Shown here: piece by piece, positions 44,761 through 57,471 of the stretch
Layout: each line of letters opens with the position of its first letter
How positions within the stretch are numbered: the stretch's first letter is position 1
NCBI RefSeq assembly: GCF_013426205.1
Contig: NC_089425.1
Span: 1,736,001-1,800,000, forward strand
Source: Metarhizium brunneum
Taxonomy: Eukaryota; Ascomycota; Sordariomycetes; Hypocreales; Clavicipitaceae
Length of the DNA: 64,000 bases
Reading direction: 5' to 3'
Position numbers and translations under genes: made by a program
Notes under the pieces: generated by a model
The model's database searches: none
The model's input: only the letters and a program-made list of their open reading frames with translations
Told to the model about the DNA's origin: nothing

Positions 44761-46471
44761 GGCTGGAGACATGTTGTATAATTATTCTTATTTTTGTCAC
44801 GATTTGGCCAGTGGTCACGGAATGCGGAAATGCATAATGGACGACTACTAAGTAAGGAGCAAAAGATACCGGAAGCTTAACGAAGTAATGAATTGAAATT
44901 GCAGACGCCGAACACGGCAGTCTGGGCGTTGTATTTGTATGTGTATGTGTATTGCCCGTCCAAAGCCAATTAGTATCATCATGTGTCATGTTTGGTGCGA
45001 CCAGTACTGTCACATACTGCATGGTGATTTCATGGATCCATCGACTTTGGTAGACTTGCTGGAGCATTCTTATAACAGGGTTCATATTCAGCTCGTCGGT
45101 GCCACGTGGACGTGTTAGCTACCACGCAACTTCGATTCAGATACACCGTGGCAGCTTGTATCCAAGGCCGTCAATCCATAGAGCCTCCACCAGGAAGGTG
45201 AGTTCCCCGGATATCAGGTACTGAACATTCAGGCCAACTTTCCGAACAAGTTGCGTGAGGCACGAGGGAACGCACCTCGGCGCATCTACATGAGCTGCGC
45301 GAGCCTCAGAGCGTTCAAAGCCTCGAAGCCGAACTCCCCCTCTCTTGACGAAATGGCCAAATGATGCCACGCCCGAATCTACACACTAGCGGTGACATGG
45401 GTATTTGTGTAGCTGGAACATGAGGATGGAAAGCGGCAAGCACAGTGTCTGGGCGATTCAACGCTGCTGTTGGTTGTATTACGTCATGATGCACTGGCTG
45501 GCGAGCGGACGGACAAAGACATGCTTCTTGTTGGGGCGCGGCGCAATGCAACAGTACATAACGAGTTGATGTATCGTAAGTTGTCGGTCCGTCAGTAGGT
45601 GCTGCCCGATGGCGGACTTGGTGCATGCAGCCTGGTCGATGGGTCGACACTACCAAGGAAAGACGACGAGGTGGGAAGACCACGTGGATCGGGCTCCAAT
45701 CCTATATCTGTATGCGGCATTCAGGTGGTCAAAAAATCTTGGAGGGGACCAGAAGGCGGAGGCAGAATGGATTGGGAATTGCCCGGCATTGAGGTCGGCG
45801 AATGCAGGGAAGCAGGTGGTTCACAACCCGTATTGGCGTTTTGTCAAGCTGGGCCGAAGACGGTGACTTATATTATACCTACGAGACGCAACCGCAGCAG
45901 TCACTTCCTGTCTGACCTCGCCGCCAAGCGAGGGCCCCGTGGCAGAGACACCCCGCACTAGGCTGGTTTGGGAAGAGGGGCTGACTCGACAGGCGGCGAG
46001 TGGCTGCAAGTTTTTGGTGCTAAGGGTCCATGGTACGGAGTACATGCTTAAGTACGTTGGTGCTTAGTAGGCAAGGGTACCAACGTTGGCGGTTGGCGGT
46101 TGGCGGAGTGCCGACCAGCAAGTTTGGCCAAATTCGACATCTTGAATTTTCTGCCCTTCCATTCTTCGATACCAACCGCGCTTTGTCCCCCGGCCTCTGC
46201 CACTTCCGCTGGGCGTTGCTGTCTTGATCTCTTCTTCTTTTTCTTCTTTTCCCCCCCCGCATTCTTTTTCCCACTTGAGCATTCTGTCGTACGCAATACA
46301 CAGGCTCACGAGGCGCCGAGACTTGCTGCGTCTGCCCCTCATTGTCGTCTCTTCCCCGTGGGCGTCATTTCCTCAACACCGATCCTCGGCCCGCTTCTTC
46401 CCAGCCTTTGGACACTCAACAACACACTCTGCTTCGCCTCGAACTAGTGCACAAGCTGGCATACCGGGGCA
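44761..46471. other. intergenic, 1.7 kb, THR4 promoter and leader
   Basis: Includes a TGACTC (Gcn4/CPC1-like) half site at about 45981, a TACGGAGTA motif at 46034, a GTTGGCG triple repeat (46085-46105) and a pyrimidine-rich leader. Open frames such as 46100-46447 are in this leader and have no domain; if the transcript begins upstream they would be uORFs. Confidence 0.45.
46085..46105 (+). repeat. three tandem GTTGGCG heptamers
   Basis: Three perfect head-to-tail GTTGGCG units about 370 nt before the THR4 start codon. Confidence 0.9.
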
Positions 46472-48452
46472 ATGGCACAAAACGGAGTTTCCGAGGGGTC
46501 TAGCGACTTTCATAAACCGTCGCAGCGTTACCTGAGCACTCGCGGCGAGGACAGTGATGTAAGTAACGCTGCCGCGTGTAACCCCTGGCTCACGTCTGGT
46601 TACATCCTACGTCGCTCAATTGGCAATGCCTATATCATGTGCTATACCAATTCATCTTTTTATTTTTCTCTTTCTCTTCTCGCTCGCCCAACCATTCTTT
46701 TCTCCTGCTAACGTCCTTGTCCTGACTATAGTGCTCGTTCGAAGAGGTTGTTCTACGTGGCTTGGCTTCCGATGGCGGCCTGTACATTCCCGAGCAGATC
46801 CCCAGGGCTACGGCCTGGGAAAGCTGGAAAGACCTGAGCTTCTCGGACCTGGCCTACGAAATCATGTCTCTCTACATCTCACAGTACGAGATACCCTCAC
46901 CAGATCTCAGGGATCTTGTCAACCGAAGTTACTCGACTTTTCGCAGCGACCAAGTCACCCCGCTCGTCCAACTTGACGGCAACCATTACCTTCTCGAGCT
47001 TTTCCACGGTCCCACGTTTGCCTTTAAGGACGTTGCCCTTCAATTTGTTGGCAACCTGTTCGAATATTTTCTAGCTAGGAAAAATGAGGGCAAAGTTGGA
47101 AGAGGTATGGTTCTTTGCCACCTATACCCCGTTAATGTGACGGAAGCAGACGCCCTGCCTTTGTACTTGCGGTCCTGCAGCAACATCTTGCTTGTCCACC
47201 AGGTTTAGACTAACCCTTGATTTAGACCGTCATCATCTCACAGTCGTTGGTGCTACCAGTGGTGACACTGGCTCCGCTGCCATTTACGGCCTACGCGGTA
47301 AAAAAGATGTTTCGGTATTCATCATGTTCCCCAAGGGCCGCGTAAGCCCTATCCAGGAGCTGCAAATGACCACTGTCTTGGATAAGAATGTGCACAACCT
47401 CTCCATTGAAGGGACTTTCGACGATTGCCAGGTACTATACGTTCAATATGCCATCATTCAACTACACATCCCACAAAGATTGACTGACACACTTTGATCT
47501 TTAGGACATCCTGAAATCCATGCTCGCCGATCCCGAGGCCAACAAGCCCATCAACGTTGGTGCTGTCAACTCTATCAACTGGGCTCGTATTCTGGCACAA
47601 ATTACTTATTACTTCCACTCATATTTCTCCCTGGTTAAGCAATCCCCAAACTTCAAGCTTGGTGACAAGATTCGATTCGTCGTGCCCACTGGAAATTTTG
47701 GAGACATCCTGGCCGGGTACTTTGCCATGCGTATGGGGCTACCTGTTGAGAAACTGGTCATCGCAACCAACGAAAACGACATTTTGGACCGCTTCTGGAA
47801 GACTGGAAAGTACGAGAAGCAGCCCGCGCCCGAAGATGGCAAGGATATCGCCCCCGAGGGCGTCAAGGAGACTCTCAGCCCCGCCATGGATATTCTGGTT
47901 TCTAGCAACTTTGAGCGCCTGCTCTGGTTCTTAGCCTACGAATTTGCCTCAAGTGCGGGTATGGACGACCAGTGGAACAAGAAGCAGGCAGGCCAGGAGG
48001 TTTCCAAGTGGCTTAAGGAGTTGAAGACCACGGGGTCATTCGGCCCCGTCTACCAGGATGTTCTGAAATGCGCCAAGCGCGACTTTGACAGTGAGCGAGT
48101 AGACGACAACCAGACCCTGGAAACCATACAGGCTCTGTACAAGAAGGTTGGATACGTTCTGGACCCGCATTCCGCCGTTGGTGTTGCTGCCACCATCAGA
48201 TCCGCCGCCAACGCCAGCCCAGATGTTCACCACATCTCGTTGTCCACAGCCCACCCCGCTAAATTTTCCAGCGCAGTGGAGAAGGCATTGAACGGACAAG
48301 ACGGCTTCGATTTTGAGAACAAGGTACTGCCCAAGGAGTTCGTCGGACTATCCGAGAAGGAGAAACGGGTCACTGAGGTGGAAGGGAGTGTAAGCAAGGT
48401 CCGGGAGCTTGTCAAGGCACAGGTAGAGCAGGAACTTTCCGAGCTTCAGTGA
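46472..48452 (+). CDS. THR4: threonine synthase
   Basis: PLP enzyme converting O-phosphohomoserine to threonine, the last step of threonine synthesis. Exons 46472-46558, 46732-47104, 47226-47431 and 47505-48452 give 537 residues in phase. The N-terminus SQRYLSTRGEDSDCSFEEVV is the typical fungal Thr4 start. The PLP lysine lies in HGPTFAFKDVALQF (about residue 130), and the phosphate-binding loop in VVGATSGDTGSAAIYG. The remaining chain (INVGAVNSINWARILAQITY, FVVPTGNFGDILAGYFA) is the fold-type II core. A Pro/Glu-containing insert (KQPAPEDGKDIAPEGV) sits in the C-terminal part, as in other fungal enzymes. Introns 2 and 3 split the catalytic core. Threonine genes are usually under general amino-acid control; see the upstream TGACTC. 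Confidence 0.97.
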
Positions 48453-49845
48453 TGGAAATTCATCAGTGCATAAATTTGCATATTGGGAGAAGAAGAAGGA
48501 GGGACGTCATCACTTATGAGGGTTTACACATGGTCATGAGCATTTCCTACCCATTTATTATTATTTTTTCTGTGTATTTGTGGATGAAGCCATGCACATA
48601 TGTCGCTGAGTCCAATGGAATCATTAAAAGGAAGGGAAAGAGGGAAAAAGTACAGTTCTACAGATTTAGAGCAAGAGACTAGAAGGGAAGGGAGATGATG
48701 ACACGTGTTGTTTGGCATTGCTTGCTGTGTTTTTAAGAAAAATCCGGATTCAGGGAGTCTGATTGCCACGAGGCATTGCTTGCATTGCTTCCGGCGACTG
48801 GATTCATCTCACTGCATTCAATTTAGCGGGAATTTTTGACCACTTCTGCCGAGATGCAAATTTCGTTTGAATATCACTCTCTGAAATATTATCATGATTG
48901 ATGTGTAACATGGAGTTTGATATACGGTCCCCTTAAGAGGTCTAAAAAAACTCGGCGATTTGTATTTTCGGAAACGCGATCAGATATTTCATCCGACACT
49001 CTATAACGGCACCTTGCGTTATGTTGAGACCATAATATCTCTATGACGTGAGTTGTGGTGTAGGTTTTGCCTCTCATCGTTTTAAAAGCGCGACAGTACA
49101 TTCTATGTCACGACCCTTATTAGAGGAGGACAGCCAAAGGCTAGCTTTGGCCCGCTCTGAAGCGCAAAAGTGCCAACGACTGGACTACAAAGTGACCGTG
49201 GCCCAAAGGACTCGCCATATTGTCGAGTTCCACTTGTTCTACGACGCAGGGCCCGGACACAAGGACTGTTGCACAAACGAGCACCATTGGCAGGGCTTAA
49301 ATAATGTCTTTCATGTGATAAACTTTAGAGTAACATACTATTGAAGCACCAGTAGCCAGTTACGCTAGAGTGTCTCCAGGCAGACACCGAGGTGCTATCT
49401 TTGTAATTCAGAAACAATCCTGGAACAAGCAAGTCGAACACGCCTGGGTTGCTATGTTACATTGCCCACTGTTGTCCATTTTCTCGACGGAGCGCTGTTC
49501 AAAGCTGTCACCATCTCATTCCTTTGCCCTGATACTGCGACCAAACTTTAAACACTTCTGGTCGTTTGTAGGAACTTTCGTGAGAACACGGCAGTTCTTT
49601 ACGGAAACATATTCCATAGATCAAGGTCGACACCGAGACTGTAAATGTGTAAAAATAAAATAAAAAAAAGGACCGCAAAAACGCCTGTTTCATGGTATGC
49701 ATGTGCAGGATAGCCTCCTGCCAAGTAAAAGTAAAGCACAATCAGCCGTCTGGCTGTCACCAAACCTAATTTCCGGAGGGGTTTAGGGCTTGGATTTCTT
49801 CTCTTTTTCTTTGAAGAAAAGGAGGGATTTCACTTTGTTGTTACA
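48453..49845. other. intergenic, convergent, 1.4 kb
   Basis: Between the 3' ends of THR4 and the mitochondrial carrier. Short open frames at 49.0-49.7 kb have no recognisable domain. Nothing else seen. Confidence 0.45.
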
Positions 49846-51225
49846 TTATGTCCTTGACTTATTGATGTTGTTGTTGTCATCGTCATCTAGCGTCTTGATG
49901 CGCTTCTTGACGAATTCAAATGACGAAAAAAAGATGGCATTGACAAGACATGAACGGCTCATGGAGACACCCAACCCACGATACATGTGACGTTTGAAGA
50001 ACTCGATCTTTGGGGCGGGAGCGACTTTTTCTCCACGGGAGTGGAGGAGTGAGTTCCGTTGGTATATGCTTTTGGCGGAATCGATGGGGTCTATAAATGG
50101 TGTTAGTTGCGACAGTAGCCAAAGGTGGTAGAGACATGAGGCCTGCTTACAGATTAATGCCCAAGACACAAGACCGCACATGCCGCCGGCTGTTACCACC
50201 GCCAGCTTGTTGCTATTTGGATTGTCCCCCGCTAGGGTTGTTCCGAGCTGCTTCCCGCTCTCGTACACCATGAAGTAGATTGATGTCCCCAGCGTATCAC
50301 GCACTAGTTGATTTCAATTAGCCTTCGGTTCTAGGCACTTGCCGAGAGTTGATAAGCTTACATAAGTGTAACCTGAGTCCTGTGTAAAGCCCCAATATTC
50401 CCCGATGCTTGATGATGTTGGCCATGGTCCTCAAAGTTCCCTTATTCTGATAACTCGACGCTACCGCTCTGCTCTTTTGACAGTTGCCTGCTCTTTCTGC
50501 CAGTAGCACAGATACCTGTGCACTGAGCTTCGTAAGCTCAAACGGACAGGCGATAAATGTAATGACAGAGCCGGCTGTGGCGCCTGCGGCACCGAAGCAG
50601 GCCACCGAATATAGATTTGGATATGTACCCGGCTTGTTCACATGACGAAGGATGTCATATCCCATATTCTTTTTTACCCAGGCCGCATATGAATATTTCG
50701 CTCGTTGGTAAATGGAAAATGACACGGTTCGAACGAGAGTAATGCTGGCCATGGGGGCCATGACACCTGAAAGAAGGACACAAATTTAGTATTGCTATTC
50801 ATCGAGTGGCCTTTTTCGGTATACATGTAAAAGGGCCATAGGGGTCGTCTGGTTTGGATGTTGAGACTGCGACCAAAGCGCGCCAATTGCGACACAACCA
50901 CCCCCATGACAGCGCCATCGAAGGGAGGAAGCCAATGCTCACCTCGGAAAAAACCACCCAGATGTTCAGTACGATAAGTATGTTTGACGCAGTCAATGAA
51001 GCCACGGTATTGGTAGGTCTGCATGCGAGTTTTGACACTGTCAAGAGGGAAGGCAGCCAGCGTAGAGAAGACGCTCGAAGAGCTGGCAGCTATTTCGGTC
51101 CGATAACGCTTGACGAACGAGTTTGCGTGGTCTCGTGGGCGGTTGGTGGAAGAAGGCATGACTGCTGTCGCGATGAGGCGGCCTGGAACATCTTGCTGCT
51201 GATCGCGTTTTGCTTCCACCGTCAT
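49846..51225 (-). CDS. mitochondrial carrier family protein
   Basis: Inner-membrane solute carrier (SLC25 family). Minus-strand exons 51225-50943, 50766-50362, 50303-50151 and 50090-49846 give 361 residues. All three repeats of the family are present with their PX[DE]XX[KR] signatures: PLDSVKTRMQ (first), PFELTKLSAQ (second) and PIDSAKSIYQ (third), each after a hydrophobic helix. The second matrix half of repeat 1 (YRTEHLGGFFRGVMAPMASI) and repeat 2 (NIIKHRGILGLYTGLRLHLL) have the usual amphipathic loop. The family resembles carnitine/ornithine-type or orphan fungal carriers, but the substrate contact residues are not decided here. The N-terminal ~25 residues before the first helix are an extra tail; a second in-frame ATG at MPSSTNRP would drop 22 residues. 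The C-terminus has an Asp/Asn run (DDDDNNN) from a GTT/GTC microsatellite. Confidence 0.9.
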
Positions 51226-54069
51226 GCTTCTGGACAAGTTCGGGCCGTCGGTCTTTCGTCCCGGGACACTGAGCAGTTAGAATTGCCCGGAGTCTGGGGA
51301 AACAAGAGAAGACGAGGCGACAGCAAGTCCAGGCAGCAAGGTGAGAGGGCGGATGGTGTAGACGGCCACGGCACACACGCGCGCGCGGTTCAGACCCGGT
51401 GATCTCGACAAAAGCGACGAGACCAGCAGCGAGCCTGGGGTGTGCGCGGGCGGCAGCACGACCTAGTTATCCAGAAGCACTGCTGCCATCAATCGGCGGA
51501 TGTCAATCGGATGGTCGGTTCAGTATCCAGTACTGACGGGGGACGAGGGCGAAAGTCGACACCGAAAAGCGGCAGCGGTTCTCGAGGACTGGCAGCTGCT
51601 AATGTCCAGGCGGGGACAGCGGCCCTTTGAAAATTTGAGAAGACACCCAAGGTATAAAGAGAGGCGGGAAACGGTGATTGCGAATTGGACAACCAAGGCG
51701 GTGCTTGCTATTCACAGCTTGTTCGATGAAGGAGGGGTTCTTGACGCTTGGTGGTTGTGGTCTGGTGGCGTGGATGACGCTCTGGCGCAGCGAACACAGT
51801 GGACTGGAGACACCGGTTAGCGTCCGGAAGGGCTCAAGTGCTGCCTGGCAACAATCAAACGTCCAAGGGAGCTTGGGGGAGCTCCATGTCCATGTCAGTG
51901 CTCGGGTTCCTTGGTGGCCTGTGCGGACGGGCTGCAGCACTTGGGTGGAGCGGGACAGAGCCGGCATTCGATCCAAGGAGGAACAACTTCACAAGTTCAC
52001 AACATTGAAGGAAAGGATCAATGAAGAAGAGGCTTGTGTCCAGCAGCTCTCCAGAGCGTGCTCGACAAACGGCCGCAGCAAAGAAGCAAGGTTCAATGTT
52101 GTGTGTGGGTGAGATGTACGGGTGCAAGGCGAGTTGTCGGCCACAGGCAGAACAAGAAGGACCACTTGGACATTTGCATTTGTTGGAGTTTCAACAACAG
52201 CCCAGTCGGCATTGGTGACTTGTGCTTTGGCTGCATCGACCATGCCACTTTGAGCGTCTCGAGGGTCCCATCTGGTGCCATCTGGTGCCATCTCCTGCGC
52301 ATCTTGATGTGTATCTCGCGCCCATCTCACACCCATCTCAAACCCAACTCCCGGCCGTCATTTGCCTACAATTCGCCCGTTTCACGCATCTCATGGCCCA
52401 ACCATCAAGTGCCATTAGGTAGGTCTGTGGTTTCGTTCAACTGCGTAAGCCTAAACCAAAGAATTAAATTCGGTGGTTGCGATTTCAACCGAGTACTCTG
52501 TCCAGAGTACATTGCACCTCCCTCGCACGCATGCCTTAGGTAAGCAGCGTCGCTTTTAGCCTCCACGACACAGAAAGCAGCTACCTTTTGTTTGAGATGC
52601 AGCTTCAAATAATTTCATTCTTAGAAAAGGGTCAAAGACAGTTGTAAAGGGAAAATAGAGAAGCAAAGCCCTACGTTCTCTATATTTCCAGTATTGTCTA
52701 TCTTGCCTGTACACAATCATAGTATTGTACGTATGTAGTAGTAGTAGTACGTACTACTACTGTTTCTCTCGGGATGAAATGCGGGACGTAAGCTTGTGGA
52801 GCTGGGCAAACAGCGGCAAGTGCGCTCCACTGCTACCCAATGGCATGCCTGACCGCAGAGGGGCAAAAGCGGGGACAAACTACCATCTGTAGATTGATGT
52901 TTGGACAAGACGGGAAGCCTGAAGCCTGAAGCCTGCCACGACACGAGTTCGTTGCGACTAGTCTGGTAGTTCATTGATCCAAGTTGTGCATCACAGTTCA
53001 CATTCCCGAACTACCAAACCAAAGTGCTCAGGTACTTGAGGACGAACAGCGTCCTGTGACTGTGCCCAACACATGCCAGAGTGCTACCATCTGCTTCATG
53101 TTCCTCGTGGTTGGGTTGGAACCGACTTAAACGTCCAGTGACAATGTTACCTGCCATTGAGCATGCTTCTTCCAGGCTCGTCCATTGACGCTGTTCTCAT
53201 CAACACTGGTGCGGCCAGATCCCACTACCTGTAGCACCAAAATATACAGCAACCTACTTAAGTAAGTACCAGACCTTACTCAAGTGCCAAGGTACCTCCC
53301 ACCTACCAGCAGCTAGCACTAGGGGTATTTTCCAAGTACTATTGCATGACCCCTCTTCCCACATCCTCTTACAGCATCACGCCAGCAATCAGAATGTCTT
53401 TTCGGCCCCATCATGGCGTGTATGAGAATTTCGTGGCTTTTGGGGGCGCATTTGCCGGCTAATATCGTGCACAGTGTCGTCTCCATCTTGCCGATAGGGA
53501 AGATGGACAAGGGTGCCCTTGGTTCAGGCAAGTCCACTAGAACACTGCCCAAATATACTATGAGGTTGTGATGAATGGCCTTGGAGCGAACACAAACACA
53601 GTGCTCCAGCTCCAGATGCAGGCAAGTCCATGTGTTGGAGGCAACAGTGCATGACTGAGGAACAGCATGGTTTGCCTAAACTACGGTGACCAAGTCCAGC
53701 AATCTTGGCGGCACACTTTCCGACGATGAATCCACTAGATGCACAGGATAGCATCTTCATCGTGGTCTTTGATAGCTCAATGTCTAAAATGATTGTATTC
53801 TCCTAGACAGTTCGATTTTCACTTCAAAATCATCTCGGAATATTCCTTCCCCTAGCCATTCTGATGCGCTACGTAATACTGATGAATGCAGCAAGATACA
53901 TCTCGCTCATTCGGAATGACGAGTTCCCACACATGCAGGGTCGTCCAGCAGGTTCCGTCGTTTCATGGCCGGTACCAGCAGTGCTCGGAATTGCCTCTGT
54001 CCGTTCCTCTCAAGAAAACTAGGCCGGGCTGGAATAGCCTTCATCTTGAACCATGATCAACAATCTCGT
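51226..54069. other. intergenic, 2.8 kb
   Basis: Long gap holding the carrier promoter and the 3' flank of the TMA46-like gene. Overlapping frames (51500-51820, 51678-52112, 52034-52543) occur on both strands with no domain. A perfect 22-bp palindrome lies at 52740-52761 and TACTTAAGTA-type motifs at about 53257-53300. No gene recognised. Confidence 0.45.
52740..52761. repeat. perfect 22-bp palindrome
   Basis: AGTAGTAGTAC joined directly to GTACTACTACT, with no spacer, inside a GTA/TAC-rich stretch. Confidence 0.9.
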
Positions 54070-55236
54070 TCAAGCACCGGCAGGGCCTGCCTCTGCTACC
54101 TGGCCGGCTTGTTCCTCGCTATCCTCGGACTCGGCTAGCTCTGTTGTCAGGGGTACTTCGCCCCCATGAATAGTGGCCAGTCTTTGTTCTTCCCTCGTCT
54201 CACGCAATGCTTCCGTCTCTTGTCGCAAATTCTCAATGTTCCATGCGTCGTCGTCGTCGTCGTCTTCAGAGTCGTCTTCGTCACGCCACTTGCCGCTCTC
54301 GAAAAGTGCACGACCCGTGTTCTCCTTGGCTTTGCGAAGCTGCTCCTCGGCAGCCTTCTTGTCAAGACGTTCTTTCTTCCATTTGGCGAAGGTCTCTGGA
54401 GTGACGGGGGTCAGAGTTCCAGTGAGCTTGTGTCGCTCAGATTCCAAGAAGTCTTCCAGAGTGAGCGTCTTGAGTGGTGATTTGTCCATAAGTGCCTTCT
54501 CGGCTGCCCTTTGCTCCTTTGTTTTCAAGACGAATCTATAATGTGCCAGGTCAGCAAACATGATCACATACGTTAGCAGGCAGAAAATGACGTACCCAGG
54601 AGGCAGGGCATGTCTGTACATGCATTTATCTCCACCGTTGGGGCAAACCCAGAACCAGCCGTACTTTCCATCCTCAATAGCTGAGATGAAAAACTTGCAC
54701 ACCTTCTCCGTCGTTGTTTTTTGGTTGCCCTTCTTTGACAAGACCACCTTCCGCAGTTGTTCTTCGTCCCATTCGGCAGAAGTCTCTTGCTTTTTCTTTT
54801 CTTCCTCTTCTTGCCCTCTAGTGTCTGCATAAAGATTCTTCTTCTCGGTCTTTCGCTCGATATTCGGGTCATGCGAGAATTTGCACTTCTTGCCCTTCTC
54901 GCAATCTCCCTTCTTGAAAAAAATGCACAAAACCGTCTTGGGATCTACACCAAACGGTACTTTTTGTATTTGAGCAGGTTTGTTAAGAAGCAATTCTGTT
55001 TCCCTTTTGGCGTCCTCGGCGGCCTTCTTCTCCTTCTCTCTCTGGGCTTTCTCAGCTTGCTTCTTCTTCTCTTCAGGGCTTACACCATTTTTCAAATTGC
55101 TTGTCATCTGGGCAATCTGCTTCTTGGCGACGGCACCTCTCTTATTCTTCATACCAAAAGTCTTGTCTTCCACTTGTTTGGTGGCCGAAGGCTTTTTGGC
55201 GGCACCACCGCCCTTATCGGCCTTTTTGGGTGGCAT
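54070..55236 (-). CDS. TMA46: CCCH zinc-finger DRG-partner protein, Tma46/ZC3H15-like
   Basis: Partner of the DRG GTPases (yeast Tma46, human DFRP1/ZC3H15), linked to translation. Minus-strand exons 55236-54596 and 54535-54070 give 368 residues. The N-terminus is Lys/Ala-rich (PPKKADKGGGAAKKPSATKQ). Two CCCH fingers follow: CIFFKKGDCEKGKKCKFSHD (about residue 104) and a second from VCKFFISAIEDGKYGWFWVC to KCMYRHALPPG. The DFRP region that contacts the GTPase follows (SPLKTLTLEDFLESERHKLT), then an acidic tail (EDDSEDDDDDDAW). The intron interrupts the codon just after HALPPG. This 60-nt intron is a multiple of three and contains no stop, so the exons read through in frame; splicing restores HALPPGFVLK, which is the expected family sequence. 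Start ATG opens MPPKK, typical for the family. Confidence 0.95.
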   Translation of the reverse strand: MPPKKADKGGGAAKKPSATKQVEDKTFGMKNKRGAVAKKQIAQMTSNLKNGVSPEEKKKQAEKAQREKEKKAAEDAKRETELLLNKPAQIQKVPFGVDPKTVLCIFFKKGDCEKGKKCKFSHDPNIERKTEKKNLYADTRGQEEEEKKKQETSAEWDEEQLRKVVLSKKGNQKTTTEKVCKFFISAIEDGKYGWFWVCPNGGDKCMYRHALPPGYVIFCLLTYVIMFADLAHYRFVLKTKEQRAAEKALMDKSPLKTLTLEDFLESERHKLTGTLTPVTPETFAKWKKERLDKKAAEEQLRKAKENTGRALFESGKWRDEDDSEDDDDDDAWNIENLRQETEALRETREEQRLATIHGGEVPLTTELAESEDSEEQAGQVAEAGPAGA

Positions 55237-57471
55237 GTTGGGCGGTGGCGGGGTCGTTCAAATGCAGACGGTCTTTAAGCAAAGGTAATTGGGTCGGTAA
55301 GAATGTCGATGCTGAATGAAATATCGGTGTCAGATAGAATGGCCACTGCTTCCGTGGGCTCGACGAAGGAAAGACGCCAAACTGGCACGCTCGATTTGGG
55401 CTTATATGAAAAGGCGTCCCGACGTCGTGGAGAAAAATGAATCAGTTGGTCGTTTCGTCACTTTTGACGGGCCGCCACGTTTGGCGGATGAGATCGATAG
55501 GATCACGTGCTCGGCCCTCTTTTTACAGTCCTCTGTTCAGTGGTCATACACAAAATAGTGGGCTTGTTACGAAATAGAGTGGGCGGTGCCTTCGGCGGAC
55601 GTAACGACACCTAGCATGAGGGTACGTACCTTCGTACCTGGGCTGACAAGACTCCGTGAAAGCTCCAGCTGTCCTCCTTGATCACCTCTATCGCATACAA
55701 TTATTGAACCATTCGACGGTCTTGCCATCAGCGTTTCGCGTGAGTTTCTCCAGTGCTATGACTTTTCGCTGCAATGAGGGCTTCGTGATCTAATGCAGCT
55801 CCTCTTAGCAATACAACCGACCATCAATACCCTCTGTCGCATTGCCCGTCGCCAGGATGATCTCCGATCGCGATCTCTTCTCCCTTGCCGTCTTCTTTGG
55901 AGCAGCCTCCGTGCTTCTAATTGTGGCATATCATTTTCTCGAAACCAATGCAATTGCAAACAAAGCCGAACATGCCAAATCGTCATGATTCAATGAGGAG
56001 ACAGAGAAAGCGAGCATTAAAGACGAGGACACCAAATCTTGTAGGCGATTGTAAAATAGCAGTGCGTGCAAACAGCTTTGTCAATGACTGAAGGAAATAT
56101 TCTAAATTCGAGAAGGATATCTAGTTCTTCGTACCTGGCGTTGGGAACAAATATGGGCATCGAGAGGCGCTTCCATCGGTCAAAGGGCTTCAGCCCTTGG
56201 GTGTGGATTAGCCGCGATACAGCGGTGCGCAGTTCAGATTCACTTTGAAAAAGTTACAGATATAGAGAAATAAAAAGAAACAGTCTGGCCGATGAACGAC
56301 GGTACATGGCACTTTGCCAGCGTGAAAGCAGAGGCAACTTCTTTCTAACAGACTTGCATCGTTGGAGACCACGACGACTGCCAAGCCCGAGAGGACGTTG
56401 TCGGACTGAAGGCAATATCCATCGCAGGCGTATGGCATTTGGCACACGGCCCATAGCCCATGGCCTACATCATCTGGCACGGGCTAAAGAAGTTCTTTCC
56501 ATGGTCAGAAGTGTCCAAAGCCCAGCTTTCGCGTCTTGATCCGCCTGGTATTTAGAGCCGCGGACTCGCAAAAAATGAATGGAATTCATACAGTAGATGC
56601 CGATGAGCTATGTGTATGCTGACTATCCAACCCTTCACTATATGAACACTTTCGTCCTTTGCAATGAGTGAGCTGTGACAGACATGTCGTTTAGAGGAAG
56701 GCTGAGATGGCCCAGACCGGCTGCTCTTCCTGCATACGGTTAAGTATGACGGATTCAAACGGAGTTAGTCGAAACAATGGCTGGCGAGCACTGACTGCAT
56801 AAATACAGCCGATAGTGACGGGATATTCCTTGCCGTTTGTTGGGCATTCATTGTCGATAGAAGGCAGCAACTGGTCGGCATTACGGACAGCGTTGCCAAA
56901 CTCTAATTGGCTTGAAATCCACGAATGCCCAACTAGGCCAATGTCTTGCTGGTGCTTACGTTATGCACTCCCTACTACGCTTGAATCAACCCGGTCTGGC
57001 TTGCGGCAGCCGCAGGCAGCTGCGCCTTCCCCCTCCGGGCTTGGGGCGTGTTTTCCTGGCTCAGCCGCCTTTCCCTTTTCCTCTCCCTGTCCTTGACTCG
57101 TCTTCCTTCCTCCCCCCATCAACATCTCCAGGCTTTTTCAACTAAACATTTTTGTCGCTGCTGTAAAAAGCGATCATCGCTTCCCATTCTCCTTCTTCAA
57201 GATCGCGCGTCGTACGACCCGTTCTTTAGACTTGGCCCGAGCCATTCTGGTCTTTTCATTTCGATCACACTTTTCTTTCAGATCATTCCGGCGACACCGA
57301 CCTGCTGTTTGCGCCTCACGTCCTTTGATACGCGCGTCAAATCACACTAGTGATTTGTCTTTCATTTCTTTGATCGCTTATCGTGAAAGCTTTCAATTTT
57401 GACCAATTCTCCCTTTTTAAAAGACCATCTTCCGACAAGTCGGCGCATCTTATTTGTCATCACCATACAAA
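55237..57471. other. intergenic, 2.2 kb, divergent
   Basis: Between the divergent TMA46 and YRA1 starts. A GTACGTACCTTCGTACC motif lies near 55621-55637. Pyrimidine-rich DNA before 57471 should be the YRA1 leader. No gene recognised. Confidence 0.45.
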
